Part shown: one piece after another, positions 7,669 through 16,297 of the stretch
How the letters are laid out: the number at the start of each line of letters is the position of its first letter
Position numbering within the stretch: the first letter of the stretch is position 1
IMG/VR virus record: IMGVR_UViG_3300037475_000032
Coordinates: 1 to 64,000 of that record
DNA length: 64,000 bases
Source of the DNA: a virus
Reading direction: 5' to 3' (one strand)
Made by a program: the position numbers and the translations under genes
The notes under the pieces: generated by a model
The model's input: the letters and a program-made list of their open reading frames with translations, nothing else
Databases searched by the model: none
What the model was told of the DNA's origin: nothing

Positions 7669-8493
7669 ATGGGCGATAACATCCTTGGACCCGGAAACAT
7701 CATCGGGCTTGCGGATGGACCTGCCGATGGCGACCTTCAAGGTAACTATCCAGGACCGACCGTAAAATCCCTCCAGGGAGTCGTCCTCTCCGGCACTCCT
7801 GGAATCGGCTACACCCTAGTCTCTACAGGCTCGTCAGCAGCCAAATGGACTCGTCAGCTACAGGCGGTAGCCCCTGTCTCATCCACGGGCACGCTTGTCG
7901 CCAACGCCCTCAACCCCATCGAAGCGACGGCTGGCCCTATCGTCATGAACCTCCCGACCGGACAGCAGGTCGGTACGCTCTGCGCCATCCAGAAGTACGA
8001 TTCGACTACTCACGTCGTCTCGGTCAGCGGAAGCATCCAGGGATCGTCCCATACTCTCGAACTTCCCTACCAGTTCGACACCTACCTCTTTGTCACCGAT
8101 TCAACCGGATCATGGTGGCCCGCAGCGTCGTACAGGACGCTCGCAGGGCTAGATACGCGCTACGTTGGGACTACTCGCAAGGTCAGCGAAGTCGCCAACT
8201 CCGGGGCGGCCACGACGATCCCAGACACGACCGTTGCCACGGTCACGAACGTCGTCCTGACAGCCAACTGTACCCTCACCTTCCCAGCCATCGCCGTAGG
8301 GAAGCAGTTCACCTTGGTCCTCACTCAGGACTCTACGGGCTCTCGAACGGTCACATGGCCCACCGAAGTCAAGTGGCCTGGAGGCACACCCCCAACTCTC
8401 ACCACAGCCGCAGGTTCGGTCGATTACTTCTCCTTCCTCTGCGTCGATGGCACGCACTGGTTGGGGTCCACAATCGGCCTCAATATGCACTAG
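7669..8493 (+). CDS. Fibre- or decoration-like structural protein (274 aa)
   Basis: Gly/Ser/Thr-rich beta protein. The N-terminus (GPADGDLQGNYPGPTV) resembles collagen-like or fibre-attachment segments of phage fibres. The C-terminal 90 residues contain a pattern I recall from phage fibre ends: TLTFPAIAVGKQFTL, SRTVTWP, VKWPGG and DGTHWLGS. Location next to head genes rather than tail fibres leaves open a head-fibre or decoration role. It starts directly after the upstream stop. Confidence 0.65.
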   Translation: MGDNILGPGNIIGLADGPADGDLQGNYPGPTVKSLQGVVLSGTPGIGYTLVSTGSSAAKWTRQLQAVAPVSSTGTLVANALNPIEATAGPIVMNLPTGQQVGTLCAIQKYDSTTHVVSVSGSIQGSSHTLELPYQFDTYLFVTDSTGSWWPAASYRTLAGLDTRYVGTTRKVSEVANSGAATTIPDTTVATVTNVVLTANCTLTFPAIAVGKQFTLVLTQDSTGSRTVTWPTEVKWPGGTPPTLTTAAGSVDYFSFLCVDGTHWLGSTIGLNMH

Positions 8494-8502
8494 ACCTGAC
8501 GG

Positions 8503-8512
8503 CTAATAGGTG
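8503..8512 (+). promoter_or_regulatory. Start-associated element CTAATAGGTG
   Basis: Abuts ATG 8513, giving CTAATAGGTGATG, the same 13-mer as before the minus-strand gene starting at 23873. It lies 10 nt after the previous stop, in otherwise unconstrained spacer. Confidence 0.55.
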
Positions 8513-11500
8513 ATGAATGTCCAGTGCGAAAACTGTGATGCACACTTCCAGATCAGTCCAGGAGATATGTCGGGGGCGACTGCTTGCCCCGATTGCGGTG
8601 GGACTCGATTTCTTCGAAGTCAACCTTCTCCTACTCGATCAGACGGAACGCTTAGGGACATGGTTGACTCCGATTCTCAGAAGGATCAGGGCGGTAACCC
8701 GCTAGGCGAGGGAACCATCATGGGTAGTGACGGTGAGCGTCCTCCCGGAAAGCGTGACAACTACATGCACTCTAGGGTCGCAGACTTCGATTCCACCGTC
8801 AAGGAGATGGAGAAGTACCACAACGGAGTGAATGGTTATGGTCAGGGTGACTCAAATGTTGCCGATGAGTGGCATGAGGGTGACTTCCGCATCGGGGATC
8901 AGTGGTTCGATGGAGCAGATGGAGACCCAGTTCCCAGCGTCACGTCTGCACTTGTAGCCACATCGGGTGAAATGGAGGACATCCTTGGTCTGAGTCCTCC
9001 AACTCCGCCATCAGGCGGATTCATGGCCTGGAAGCCGGGTATGCACGGCCGAGGACTCATCATCAACGGCGAGCCACACACCTGGAACGCCTACGATCCA
9101 TCCACTGTAGAGCAGACTGGTACAGGCAATAGTCACAGTCAGTACGTGCAGAGTCTTGGCATCAACCCGTCGATGGTTGACTGGCACTCTGGGGTCGAGA
9201 TCAGGCCGACCGGAGAGGTCGAGAATCTTACTGGACGCGACCCTATGCCATATATCAAGGCGGACCCACGACTTAAACCACAAGAGGGCGGCGGTGACCT
9301 GTTCTCAATCCAGCCTACTATGCAACCGACTTCCCGAACACTCGACATGACCCCGTACACGCCTTGGGCTCACCAGGCGGATGTGCAGTTTGATATGGGG
9401 CCGGATGCCAACGTTCCGCAGCACAAAATCACCGTACAGCCGGGGCCACTGGGAATCCACGCAGGTCATACCAAGTATCTCCGTTTCCTCGATGCTCACG
9501 TAAACGGCATCCCGGCTCGTCAGAACGCCGGACAGATCATCTCGCGCTACGGGCTTCACGACAGCCCGGAGTTTGGTCAGCCCGTAGAGATCGGGGTACA
9601 CGACCCAGCCCACATCGCCCCCATTGTGGAGCAGATCCAGTCGAGCCAGGGTGCTATCGCTACTCCGCGCATGAAGGAACTGGGTCACAAGATCCAGTCG
9701 GGTCAGCTTCCGCCGCCCCCAGGCATCGACCCAGCTTCCATCGCCCCGGTTCAGCAGGCCCCGGCACCAGAGCAGCCAGAGGTGCCGGTCACAGCCCGCA
9801 CAGCCGGACCCGCTCTAGCTATTGGTGGTGAGGCGTTGCTAGGAGGCGGCGCTGCCGAGGCAGCCGGTGGAGCAGCCGCAGCCGGTGGAGAGGGAGCAGC
9901 GGGCGGAGGGATGCTTTCAGGTGGCCTTGGTGGTATGGCACCCTCACTCATGAAGGGTGCCCTCTTTAGGCAGGGCGAGAACATGATCGGTGGAGGAGGC
10001 GGAGGTGGATCGGCTCCTGCGGGAGGCGGTGGTGAAGGTGGTAGCTCAGGTCCGCCCGAACTGTCACAGTTGGCCGCCATTCTCGTGTCCGACTACGAGA
10101 CTCCTAGCTCCAACCCAGATGTTGGAACGAAGCACGACGATCCCGAGGACGTTGACCAGAAGGAGTTTAACGACAAGGAGTCCGACCCCAACCCGAAGAA
10201 TCCGAACACGGATGACTCGGGCGCATCGGGTGAGGATGAAGTCCGCGATCATGCAGGATTCGCCCCCGACAGCCCAGGCATCGAACGCCTTGGCCTACTT
10301 CTTCCGTTGGTTCTTCACTACTTCAACTCCGCTGAGTCGGGAGCCGAGGACCCGATGCTCAAGGGTCTTCATGAAGTTCTTGAAGCCGAGAATCCCGGCT
10401 ACCTCGACAACGTAACTCCTGAGGATGAACAAGAGGCAAGAAGGCTAGTCAAGGAACATGGAACACATCAGCATGACAAGCATCAAGGAAAGGTTGCGCT
10501 AGTGCCTCCTATGCAGAACGGATACGTCGATCCGGCCTTCCAGCAACAGCAGGCAGAACAACTGCAAGGTCAGATGCCAGTAGCACAAACGCCGCCAGGT
10601 GGCGCTCAGCAGCAGGGTCATTGCCCTAACTGTGGAGGAGTTTTGACAGCCGATGGAACCTGCCCGCAGTGCGGAGCCAAGCAGAATCCGATGGGAGGCA
10701 GCACGATCCCCGGACAGACTCCCTTGACAGGAGGTCCGTCGATGCCTGCTCAGATCAGTGCTCACTACGACATCCTTGCCGCCCTCGTGGACTCCGCTAA
10801 CCACCAGGGACCCGTTACGCCTGAGCAGATCGCAGCCGTCCAGCAGTTGCTCATCAAGCAGCACCGTGTACACGAGGTTCCGAACGTTCCCCTCAACCCA
10901 GGCGACTACGCCAAGGAGATGTCGGAAATCCAGCAGGTTCCGAACGTCGCTCCACAGGTTCCTCAGGGTGAACAAACCTCACCTCCGGCTCCCGCAATGG
11001 GTGGCGCACCAGGCGGTATGCCGATGCCGGGCATGGGAGGCGAAGCCGGTGGAGCACCGATGCAGCCGATGTCACATACTGCGGCTGATAGCGTCGCTGG
11101 ACGTTGCCCCGTGTGCAACTCCGCTACGACCGGGATGCTCATGGATGAAGGCGGCCATCAGCGTTGCCATTCGTGCGGGAACATCTGGAAGAACGAGGAT
11201 GCCTTTACCGACAAGTCGGTCAACAAGGAAACACGAGTCGCAGCGCCAGCCGAGGCTACGCCGGACCAGACCCAGGACCCCAATCCTACACAGGCCCCTG
11301 CCGCCGAGCAGCATCATCGCCACGACATCGAGAATGACCAGGATTCTTCACTGACCTGGAAGGACACAGAAGGCAATCCGCTCCAGGCAGGCCAGGAATA
11401 CGAGATGCACAACCCCGCTTATGAGATCCCGGATATCATCCGTGTAGATCGAGTCAAGCCGGATGGTCTCGACGTTCACATTCTCGGCACCTTCTCCAAC

Positions 11501-12469
11501 GATCCTAATGCCCTAGCTGCCAGCACATCCATCTCTCATGAGGAGGCTCAGCTACAGCACTTCACCTTCGCTCCTGTGGCTGAAAACGCCGACCAGAGAG
11601 GTGAAGTACCTCCGGGCTCGCAGACTCCGGGCGATCAGCAGATTCCACCGTCAGGTCAGACGACGGATGAAGTCGCCAACAGCACCCAGCAGCAGGTATC
11701 GAGTGTTCAGAAGCACGCCCCGATGTCTGAGCACGACCAGTACTTTGGCGGCGCTGGAGGTGCTGAAAAGGCCCTCAGTGCCATGAAGAAGGAGTACGGA
11801 CCCGATAAGGGTGAGAGCGTCTTCTACGCGCTCCTGAACAAGCGTAAGCAGTCGATGGTCACGGAGGCGGACATTCGCCAGGCCGAGATGCTTGCTGTAC
11901 AGGCTCAGAGCAGTGGCAACATCGTCCAGAGCTTGAACGAAATCCCCGAGCCGGAAACCGACGACACCTGCCCCAAGTGTGGGAACCTTCGCATCGAGTC
12001 CTCGATGTCGAGCCCGACGACGATCATGCACGACTGCTTCCGTTGCGGTCATGTCTGGGAGTCGAGGGACGAGATGCCGGACTACGGTGGCGCAGGCGAG
12101 GCTCGCTCATGGGTGATGGAGAGCAACGGACCAGGCGGGGATGACTTCTTCGCTGAGATGGATCGTGCTCGTGCCATGGCTGCATCCGGCCAGATGGGCT
12201 CCCGCAACCTCTCCGACATCGCTGCCAAGGATACCCGTATGCAGCAGATCGGCGAGTACTTGTCCAGCCAGGCCAGCGAGCGCCAGGAAAGGATCGCGGG
12301 TAAGCACTTCACTCCATCCGAACAGCGTGCCCTCATTGATGAGGACGGACATGCTCGCAACAGTGACATGCTCCAGCTACAAGGCACTCACTACCGAACA
12401 CGCTACGACTTCACAGGTAAGGCGAACGGATCGAATGTCCCCGAGGGACATTTGGTCATGGGCGTTTAA
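8513..12469 (+). CDS. Giant multi-zinc-ribbon virion-block protein (1,318-1,319 aa)
   Basis: About 1,318 residues from ATG 8513 (a GTG at 8510 is in frame). It carries at least four zinc-ribbon-type Cys clusters: N-terminal CENC with CPDC (residues 4-27), CPNC with CPQC in the middle, CPVC with CHSC, and CPKC with CFRC near the C-terminus. Long Gly/Ala-rich, Pro/Gln-rich and acidic linkers connect them. A segment with EYGPDKGESVFYALLNKRK lies after residue 1,090. Position before the protease and capsid genes suggests an internal head or packaging-associated protein. It is not a recognisable portal or terminase. Confidence 0.7.
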   Translation: MNVQCENCDAHFQISPGDMSGATACPDCGGTRFLRSQPSPTRSDGTLRDMVDSDSQKDQGGNPLGEGTIMGSDGERPPGKRDNYMHSRVADFDSTVKEMEKYHNGVNGYGQGDSNVADEWHEGDFRIGDQWFDGADGDPVPSVTSALVATSGEMEDILGLSPPTPPSGGFMAWKPGMHGRGLIINGEPHTWNAYDPSTVEQTGTGNSHSQYVQSLGINPSMVDWHSGVEIRPTGEVENLTGRDPMPYIKADPRLKPQEGGGDLFSIQPTMQPTSRTLDMTPYTPWAHQADVQFDMGPDANVPQHKITVQPGPLGIHAGHTKYLRFLDAHVNGIPARQNAGQIISRYGLHDSPEFGQPVEIGVHDPAHIAPIVEQIQSSQGAIATPRMKELGHKIQSGQLPPPPGIDPASIAPVQQAPAPEQPEVPVTARTAGPALAIGGEALLGGGAAEAAGGAAAAGGEGAAGGGMLSGGLGGMAPSLMKGALFRQGENMIGGGGGGGSAPAGGGGEGGSSGPPELSQLAAILVSDYETPSSNPDVGTKHDDPEDVDQKEFNDKESDPNPKNPNTDDSGASGEDEVRDHAGFAPDSPGIERLGLLLPLVLHYFNSAESGAEDPMLKGLHEVLEAENPGYLDNVTPEDEQEARRLVKEHGTHQHDKHQGKVALVPPMQNGYVDPAFQQQQAEQLQGQMPVAQTPPGGAQQQGHCPNCGGVLTADGTCPQCGAKQNPMGGSTIPGQTPLTGGPSMPAQISAHYDILAALVDSANHQGPVTPEQIAAVQQLLIKQHRVHEVPNVPLNPGDYAKEMSEIQQVPNVAPQVPQGEQTSPPAPAMGGAPGGMPMPGMGGEAGGAPMQPMSHTAADSVAGRCPVCNSATTGMLMDEGGHQRCHSCGNIWKNEDAFTDKSVNKETRVAAPAEATPDQTQDPNPTQAPAAEQHHRHDIENDQDSSLTWKDTEGNPLQAGQEYEMHNPAYEIPDIIRVDRVKPDGLDVHILGTFSNDPNALAASTSISHEEAQLQHFTFAPVAENADQRGEVPPGSQTPGDQQIPPSGQTTDEVANSTQQQVSSVQKHAPMSEHDQYFGGAGGAEKALSAMKKEYGPDKGESVFYALLNKRKQSMVTEADIRQAEMLAVQAQSSGNIVQSLNEIPEPETDDTCPKCGNLRIESSMSSPTTIMHDCFRCGHVWESRDEMPDYGGAGEARSWVMESNGPGGDDFFAEMDRARAMAASGQMGSRNLSDIAAKDTRMQQIGEYLSSQASERQERIAGKHFTPSEQRALIDEDGHARNSDMLQLQGTHYRTRYDFTGKANGSNVPEGHLVMGV

Positions 12470-12471
12470 AC
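12464..12471. repeat. GTTTAAAC copy 2
   Basis: Spans the stop codon of the giant zinc-ribbon gene, flanked by GGC and GAC. Confidence 0.6.
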
Positions 12472-12487
12472 GACAGGAAGGAAAGTC

Positions 12488-12766
12488 ATGCCAGCAGCTA
12501 AAAAGTCTACCTCCACCAAGAAGGAGAAGACACCAGAGAAGCCCGTTGTGGCTTCGGAGCCAGATGAGTCAATCGAGTGCGGCATTTGTGGAAAGGCCGG
12601 AGGACCCAACATCCAGTGTGGAATCTGCCATGGACACGCTCCTACCCAGACACGCGCCTACACATTGAGCGACGTTCGTTCGGGTCGAGCACCTGACGAC
12701 GGACGCTACGGACCAGGCGGCTCAGTGAGCCCCACAATAGTCACACTTCCAGGGTCAGCCAGGTAG
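12488..12766 (+). CDS. Small zinc-ribbon protein (92 aa)
   Basis: Lys-rich N-terminus (KKSTSTKKEK) followed by a zinc ribbon with CGIC and CGIC about 13 residues apart, then a Gly/Pro-rich tail. A clear ribosome-binding site (AGGAAGGAAAG) precedes the ATG. The ribbon resembles those of the giant protein just upstream, suggesting a shared partner or a split module. Confidence 0.7.
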   Translation: MPAAKKSTSTKKEKTPEKPVVASEPDESIECGICGKAGGPNIQCGICHGHAPTQTRAYTLSDVRSGRAPDDGRYGPGGSVSPTIVTLPGSAR

Positions 12767-12796
12767 GGACCCTTTCTAAACCATCGACACCTAAGG

Positions 12797-12807
12797 GTAA
12801 TACGTGA
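12797..12807 (+). promoter_or_regulatory. Start-associated element GTAATACGTGA
   Basis: One mismatch to STAATARGTGA; it is followed by one base and the ATG at 12809. No stronger ribosome-binding site is present. Confidence 0.5.
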
Positions 12808-12808
12808 G

Positions 12809-13627
12809 ATGCCAGTTTACCACCTAGAGGGGCCACCAACAAGTAAGGTCAGTCGCGCTGAGGCTGAGGCAAAGCTACAGCGCCATCCAGCTATGCCTAA
12901 GGATGCCGAGTACGACCTTTGGGACCAGGGAGGACGTTGGACCGCAGCTTGGCACCAGGCCGGTCCTCCGCCGTTTGGTCCGCCAGCCGACGATGATGAA
13001 GAGGCACCGGGACCGAAGTCTGAGGGTCCTGATGACACTGCCCCTGAGCCGCCCGATGCGGACAAGGGACCCGAGGAGCCGGATGAAGGTGACGAGGGCG
13101 CAGCCGATGGCGAGGATGGTCCTCCGAAGGATGAGAAGGACAAGGGTAAGGGCGAGAAGGAGGATGTCAAGCTCGACCACGAGATCTATGACCTTCTCCA
13201 GAAGATCGTTGTTGCTCTCGGTATCTCAGACGGTGGACCGGAAGACAGCCCTGTTCCAGGTGAAGAGGAAGCTCCTCCGATCAACCCACAGGGACCGCCA
13301 GTCAAGCCCCCGGAGGGAGGACCGCCAGGTGGTGGAGACAAGCACCCAGCCCCGCCGCTCAAGCAGGGTGAGGTTCCGCCCGGTGGAACGCCTGTAGGTG
13401 CCCCCGCTTTCTCTAGCGTAGCCGACGATCATCCTTGGAAGGGTCTTGTCGGGAAGGTCGCATCCTTCTCTGTCGAGGAGCAGTGGCCCGAGGATCGTCC
13501 GGTAGCCGAGTTCGAGGCGCTTGCTCGCCGCGTCGCACATGGCACAGGCTTCAAGGTGAAGCAGACTCAGCGTGGCGCAGACGAGGACGGTAATCCTACC
13601 GTCAGAGCTTTGATCTCAACTTACTAG
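12809..13627 (+). CDS. Disordered acidic/proline-rich head-block protein (272 aa)
   Basis: N-terminal about 50 residues look folded (LEGPPTSKVSRAEAEAKL, WDQGGRWTAAWHQ). The centre (residues 55-200) is Pro/Gly/Asp/Glu/Lys-rich and surely disordered. The C-terminal 70 residues are folded again, with AEFEALARRVAHGTGFKVKQ. The layout resembles an adaptor with two terminal modules. Its position between the giant zinc-ribbon protein and the protease indicates a role in prohead assembly; no family recognised. Confidence 0.65.
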   Translation: MPVYHLEGPPTSKVSRAEAEAKLQRHPAMPKDAEYDLWDQGGRWTAAWHQAGPPPFGPPADDDEEAPGPKSEGPDDTAPEPPDADKGPEEPDEGDEGAADGEDGPPKDEKDKGKGEKEDVKLDHEIYDLLQKIVVALGISDGGPEDSPVPGEEEAPPINPQGPPVKPPEGGPPGGGDKHPAPPLKQGEVPPGGTPVGAPAFSSVADDHPWKGLVGKVASFSVEEQWPEDRPVAEFEALARRVAHGTGFKVKQTQRGADEDGNPTVRALISTY

Positions 13628-13638
13628 GGAGTACAGAC

Positions 13639-13827
13639 ATGTCGGAGCCATCTTCCGACGACCTTGAGCGAGTCATTCGTAAAGAGTTTGACCGAATGAG
13701 GGGTCGTCTATGCGGTTTCATCGAGGCTTGTGGCCTGCCTGAAAAGCAGGAGCGCGGAGCCATCGCTACACTCAAGTCCTTGAGCTACGATTCAGAGAAC
13801 CTGATCGTGGATCTTGTGAGTGACTAG
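13639..13827 (+). CDS. Small helical protein (62 aa)
   Basis: All-helical by pattern (DDLERVIRKEFDRMRGRL, then EKQERGAIATLKSL). GGGAGTACAGAC precedes the ATG, a fair ribosome-binding site. Immediately upstream of the capsid protease gene. Role unknown; size and charge pattern would suit an assembly cofactor. Confidence 0.6.
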   Translation: MSEPSSDDLERVIRKEFDRMRGRLCGFIEACGLPEKQERGAIATLKSLSYDSENLIVDLVSD

Positions 13828-13848
13828 CAATCTCGTCACTGCGGCGAC

Positions 13849-13859
13849 GTAAAGAGTGA
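13849..13859 (+). promoter_or_regulatory. Start-associated element GTAAAGAGTGA (protease start)
   Basis: Directly abuts ATG 13860. The identical 11-mer recurs 1,172 nt downstream inside the same gene, before an in-frame ATG. Confidence 0.55.
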
Positions 13860-16193
13860 ATGTCGCTCACAAAGTATGCAAGTTTCGAGGTCTCGGAGAT
13901 CCTTGAGGTCAAGGGTTCTCCTGTGCGCAGACATGCGTCACTCGATAAGCTCTCGGACTATGACAACTATCGTACCAGCGATGGGTACATGTACGTCCGA
14001 ATCAGGGCGATCTCATCGAGGGTCAACAAGAACCACGATGGTTGGCCCTCAGTCGAGCTTGCGGGCTCCCCGGAGATCTTCGAGCGTCATGCCAAGCAGT
14101 CCTCCACAGGTTTCACGGTGGAGGCAGCAGACGGGGACAAGAAGTACGGCTTCGCTACGTTCGTCGGCAAGCCCATCTTCGTGGATCACCACAACTCCGA
14201 TCCCAAGAGGGCTCGTGGTGTCATCGTTGATGCCAAGCTCAACGTTTCCTCACTTGACAAGGAGGCAGCCCTTGACTCCTACTACTCAAGCTCGGACCTA
14301 GACAAGGAGCACGCACCGCCCACAGAGGTCGAGCTTCTTCTTGAGGTCGATGCCAAGTCCTTTCCCACGTTCGCCAAGGCCATCGAGTCGGGCGACCTAG
14401 ACGGCTTCTCCATGGGATGCGACGTAGAGCGCTCCAAGTGCTCCCACTGCGGCAACATCGCCACCAACCCGGACGAGTACTGCTCACACATCGTCATGAA
14501 GGGCGCTCACCACGACTTCAAGACAGCCGATGGAAAGCGCGTAGCCCGCAAGTCCTACGAGAACTGCTACGGCATCAGCTTCTTCGAGATCTCAGGCGTA
14601 TTCGAACCTGCCGACGAGACAGCCTTGACGAAGGAAGTGCGAGCCAACGTTCACCGTGAGGCTGCCGGACTTCCTCAGTTCACTGCCGAGAATCCCCTCC
14701 CCCAGTCCTTCCACACCACGGCCCCCGAAGAGATTGACACTCTGAGGCAGGAGCAGATCTGCCCTGTCTGTGGTTCTGACATGGACGGAGAGACCTGCGA
14801 TGCCTGCGGTTACGTCAAGCCACCAAAGGGATTTGACAACCCGGACTTGGAGAAGGCTCAGCACATCGAGGAGGAGATGAAGCAGAACGGTGAAGCCGAT
14901 ATCGAGGGCGACGAAGCCTCCCCTACAGCGGAGAATATCGGCGATCAGCAGGAGCCTCCTACTGAGAAGCAACCGGGCTCTTACCTCCAACAGACTAGAA
15001 ATACGCAGCCCACCGCGAGCGTAAAGAGTGATATGAACTGGAAGCCTATCTTGCATCCTAAGGTTGCTGCTCGCATCAACCCGAACGAAAAGCCACTCAA
15101 GACGACTTCTAAGCCCGCAACAAACGAGCCTACACAGGAGAGAGTGATTAGCGATCAGACCACTCCGGTCACAGCAGCAATGCTAACCGCCCAACACCTC
15201 ATGCAGGCCGCACAAACAAATCACACAGGAGACTCCATGAGCACCAAGACCGCTGATGGCCCAACACCGCCCGACGCTTCGGCCGACAAGCGCGTCGATG
15301 TCACAGGCGTTGGTGGAGTCATCGAGCCAAGCAACGATGCAGCATCCGCAGCAGACGCCCAGGTCGATGTCACAGGCACCGGATCTACAGGCGTCTCGGA
15401 TGTCGAGGCACAGAGCACCCAGGATCTTCCGGCCGCAGGACGCGACTCGGACGATTCGGGATTCAACAAGGACAAGACGACCGAGGACTCAGGTCCGACC
15501 GCTACCTTCGGTGACTCCGATGGTACGGAGAAGGGTGTCAGTGATCCTGTCACAAACGAGAGCCTTGAAGGGAACCAGAACAAGGACGCATCTGTCCGCC
15601 AGGCCCTTGACGCCGCACCGTTCCCGAACGACGAGATCGAGGGCGGCTCAGCCAACCAGGGCACACAGCCCTCAGACCCGGTTGGTAAGGCTCAGAATCG
15701 CGTTGACGTTCTCGACGCCACCACAACTCCTTCCAACAACTCAGGCGCTACCAAGACCTGGAGCGGCACGGACGGTACGGCTGTTGAAAGGCAGCAGGAC
15801 CCGGTAACCCGTGAGCTACAGCCGAACAACACGGACAACGCTTGGACTTCACACATCGTCTCCGCCATGAAGCTAGCTGACCAAGAGGTCGAGCTAGGTC
15901 TTATCACCAAGGAGGAGAAGTACGAGCGCATTGCCGAGATCGAGCAGCAGGACCCAGGCGAGATCCAGGCTCAGCTTGACACCTTGTCTCGCGTCAAGAC
16001 GGCTGGCCTCAACAAGCTAGCCAAGGCTCGTACAGCCGGAGTTACTTCCTTCCCGCGTATGCTCGGACAGCGAACCGCAGCCCCTCAGGGTGCTTTCGGT
16101 AAGACGTTCGAGAGGATCGCGTCAGGAGAGGAGCAGGCGGAGCAGCAGGTCGTGGACGAGAGCGTTCTCGACTCGGCTCTGTTCAGCCGCTAA
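13860..16193 (+). CDS. Capsid maturation protease fused to scaffold-like C-terminus (777 aa)
   Basis: The N-terminal about 260 residues form the protease domain. Features are a strand with YVRIRAISSRVNKNHDGW, a His-containing GKPIFVDHHNSDPKRARG, an acidic strand LLLEVDAKSFP, then DGFSMGCDVERS, whose Ser is the likely nucleophile of a U35/herpes-type prohead protease (His/Ser inferred). A Cys/His cluster (CSHC, CSH) follows the Ser, and a zinc ribbon CPVC with CDAC follows near residue 305. Residues 390-640 are disordered and Asp/Thr/Ser-rich; the last 110 are helical, scaffold-like. Protease plus scaffold in one frame recalls lambda C/Nu3. Confidence 0.75.
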   Translation: MSLTKYASFEVSEILEVKGSPVRRHASLDKLSDYDNYRTSDGYMYVRIRAISSRVNKNHDGWPSVELAGSPEIFERHAKQSSTGFTVEAADGDKKYGFATFVGKPIFVDHHNSDPKRARGVIVDAKLNVSSLDKEAALDSYYSSSDLDKEHAPPTEVELLLEVDAKSFPTFAKAIESGDLDGFSMGCDVERSKCSHCGNIATNPDEYCSHIVMKGAHHDFKTADGKRVARKSYENCYGISFFEISGVFEPADETALTKEVRANVHREAAGLPQFTAENPLPQSFHTTAPEEIDTLRQEQICPVCGSDMDGETCDACGYVKPPKGFDNPDLEKAQHIEEEMKQNGEADIEGDEASPTAENIGDQQEPPTEKQPGSYLQQTRNTQPTASVKSDMNWKPILHPKVAARINPNEKPLKTTSKPATNEPTQERVISDQTTPVTAAMLTAQHLMQAAQTNHTGDSMSTKTADGPTPPDASADKRVDVTGVGGVIEPSNDAASAADAQVDVTGTGSTGVSDVEAQSTQDLPAAGRDSDDSGFNKDKTTEDSGPTATFGDSDGTEKGVSDPVTNESLEGNQNKDASVRQALDAAPFPNDEIEGGSANQGTQPSDPVGKAQNRVDVLDATTTPSNNSGATKTWSGTDGTAVERQQDPVTRELQPNNTDNAWTSHIVSAMKLADQEVELGLITKEEKYERIAEIEQQDPGEIQAQLDTLSRVKTAGLNKLAKARTAGVTSFPRMLGQRTAAPQGAFGKTFERIASGEEQAEQQVVDESVLDSALFSR
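15021..15031 (+). promoter_or_regulatory. Start-associated element GTAAAGAGTGA inside the protease gene
   Basis: Identical to 13849-13859; it is followed by one base and an in-frame ATG at 15033. This is the sequence basis for the internal gene proposed next. Confidence 0.55.
15033..16193 (+). CDS. Proposed internal in-frame scaffold protein (386 aa)
   Basis: In-frame ATG at 15033 within the protease gene would yield the C-terminal 386 residues alone: a short basic start (MNWKPILHPKVAARIN), the disordered repeat region and the helical end (MKLADQEVELGL, EEKYERIAEIEQQDP). A second in-frame ATG at 15237 has a good AGGAG site 5 nt upstream, giving a 318-residue version. Expressing a scaffold separately from a protease-scaffold fusion is established for lambda Nu3; here it is inferred from the start signals. 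Confidence 0.5.
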   Translation: MNWKPILHPKVAARINPNEKPLKTTSKPATNEPTQERVISDQTTPVTAAMLTAQHLMQAAQTNHTGDSMSTKTADGPTPPDASADKRVDVTGVGGVIEPSNDAASAADAQVDVTGTGSTGVSDVEAQSTQDLPAAGRDSDDSGFNKDKTTEDSGPTATFGDSDGTEKGVSDPVTNESLEGNQNKDASVRQALDAAPFPNDEIEGGSANQGTQPSDPVGKAQNRVDVLDATTTPSNNSGATKTWSGTDGTAVERQQDPVTRELQPNNTDNAWTSHIVSAMKLADQEVELGLITKEEKYERIAEIEQQDPGEIQAQLDTLSRVKTAGLNKLAKARTAGVTSFPRMLGQRTAAPQGAFGKTFERIASGEEQAEQQVVDESVLDSALFSR

Positions 16194-16199
16194 TAGGTA
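16190..16199 (+). promoter_or_regulatory. STAATARGT-type element before the capsid operon
   Basis: CTAATAGGTA spans the protease stop codon (a TAA-TAG double stop) about 100 nt before the next ATG at 16298. If the element is a promoter, it would give the capsid genes a leader; it may also simply be a double stop. Confidence 0.3.
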
Positions 16200-16297
16200 C
16201 ACCCAAAGGTTCCTACTTACTTTTCTGATTTCGCCGTTGGGAAAGTAGTAGAAGCTCTAGCGCCGAGGCGCTTAACCCAAACACAGGAAGCTGACAT

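Noticed and set aside
8503-8515. CTAATAGGTGATG read as an ordinary Shine-Dalgarno
   Set aside because: AGGTGAT can pair with 16S rRNA but would overlap the start codon, leaving no spacer; several copies lack AGG altogether, so a standard site does not explain the pattern. It remains an alternative in the first finding.
8513-12469. Portal protein hidden in the giant zinc-ribbon gene
   Set aside because: It lies where a portal might be expected, but it consists of zinc ribbons and linkers without portal-like helical core; portal and large terminase are probably outside the window.
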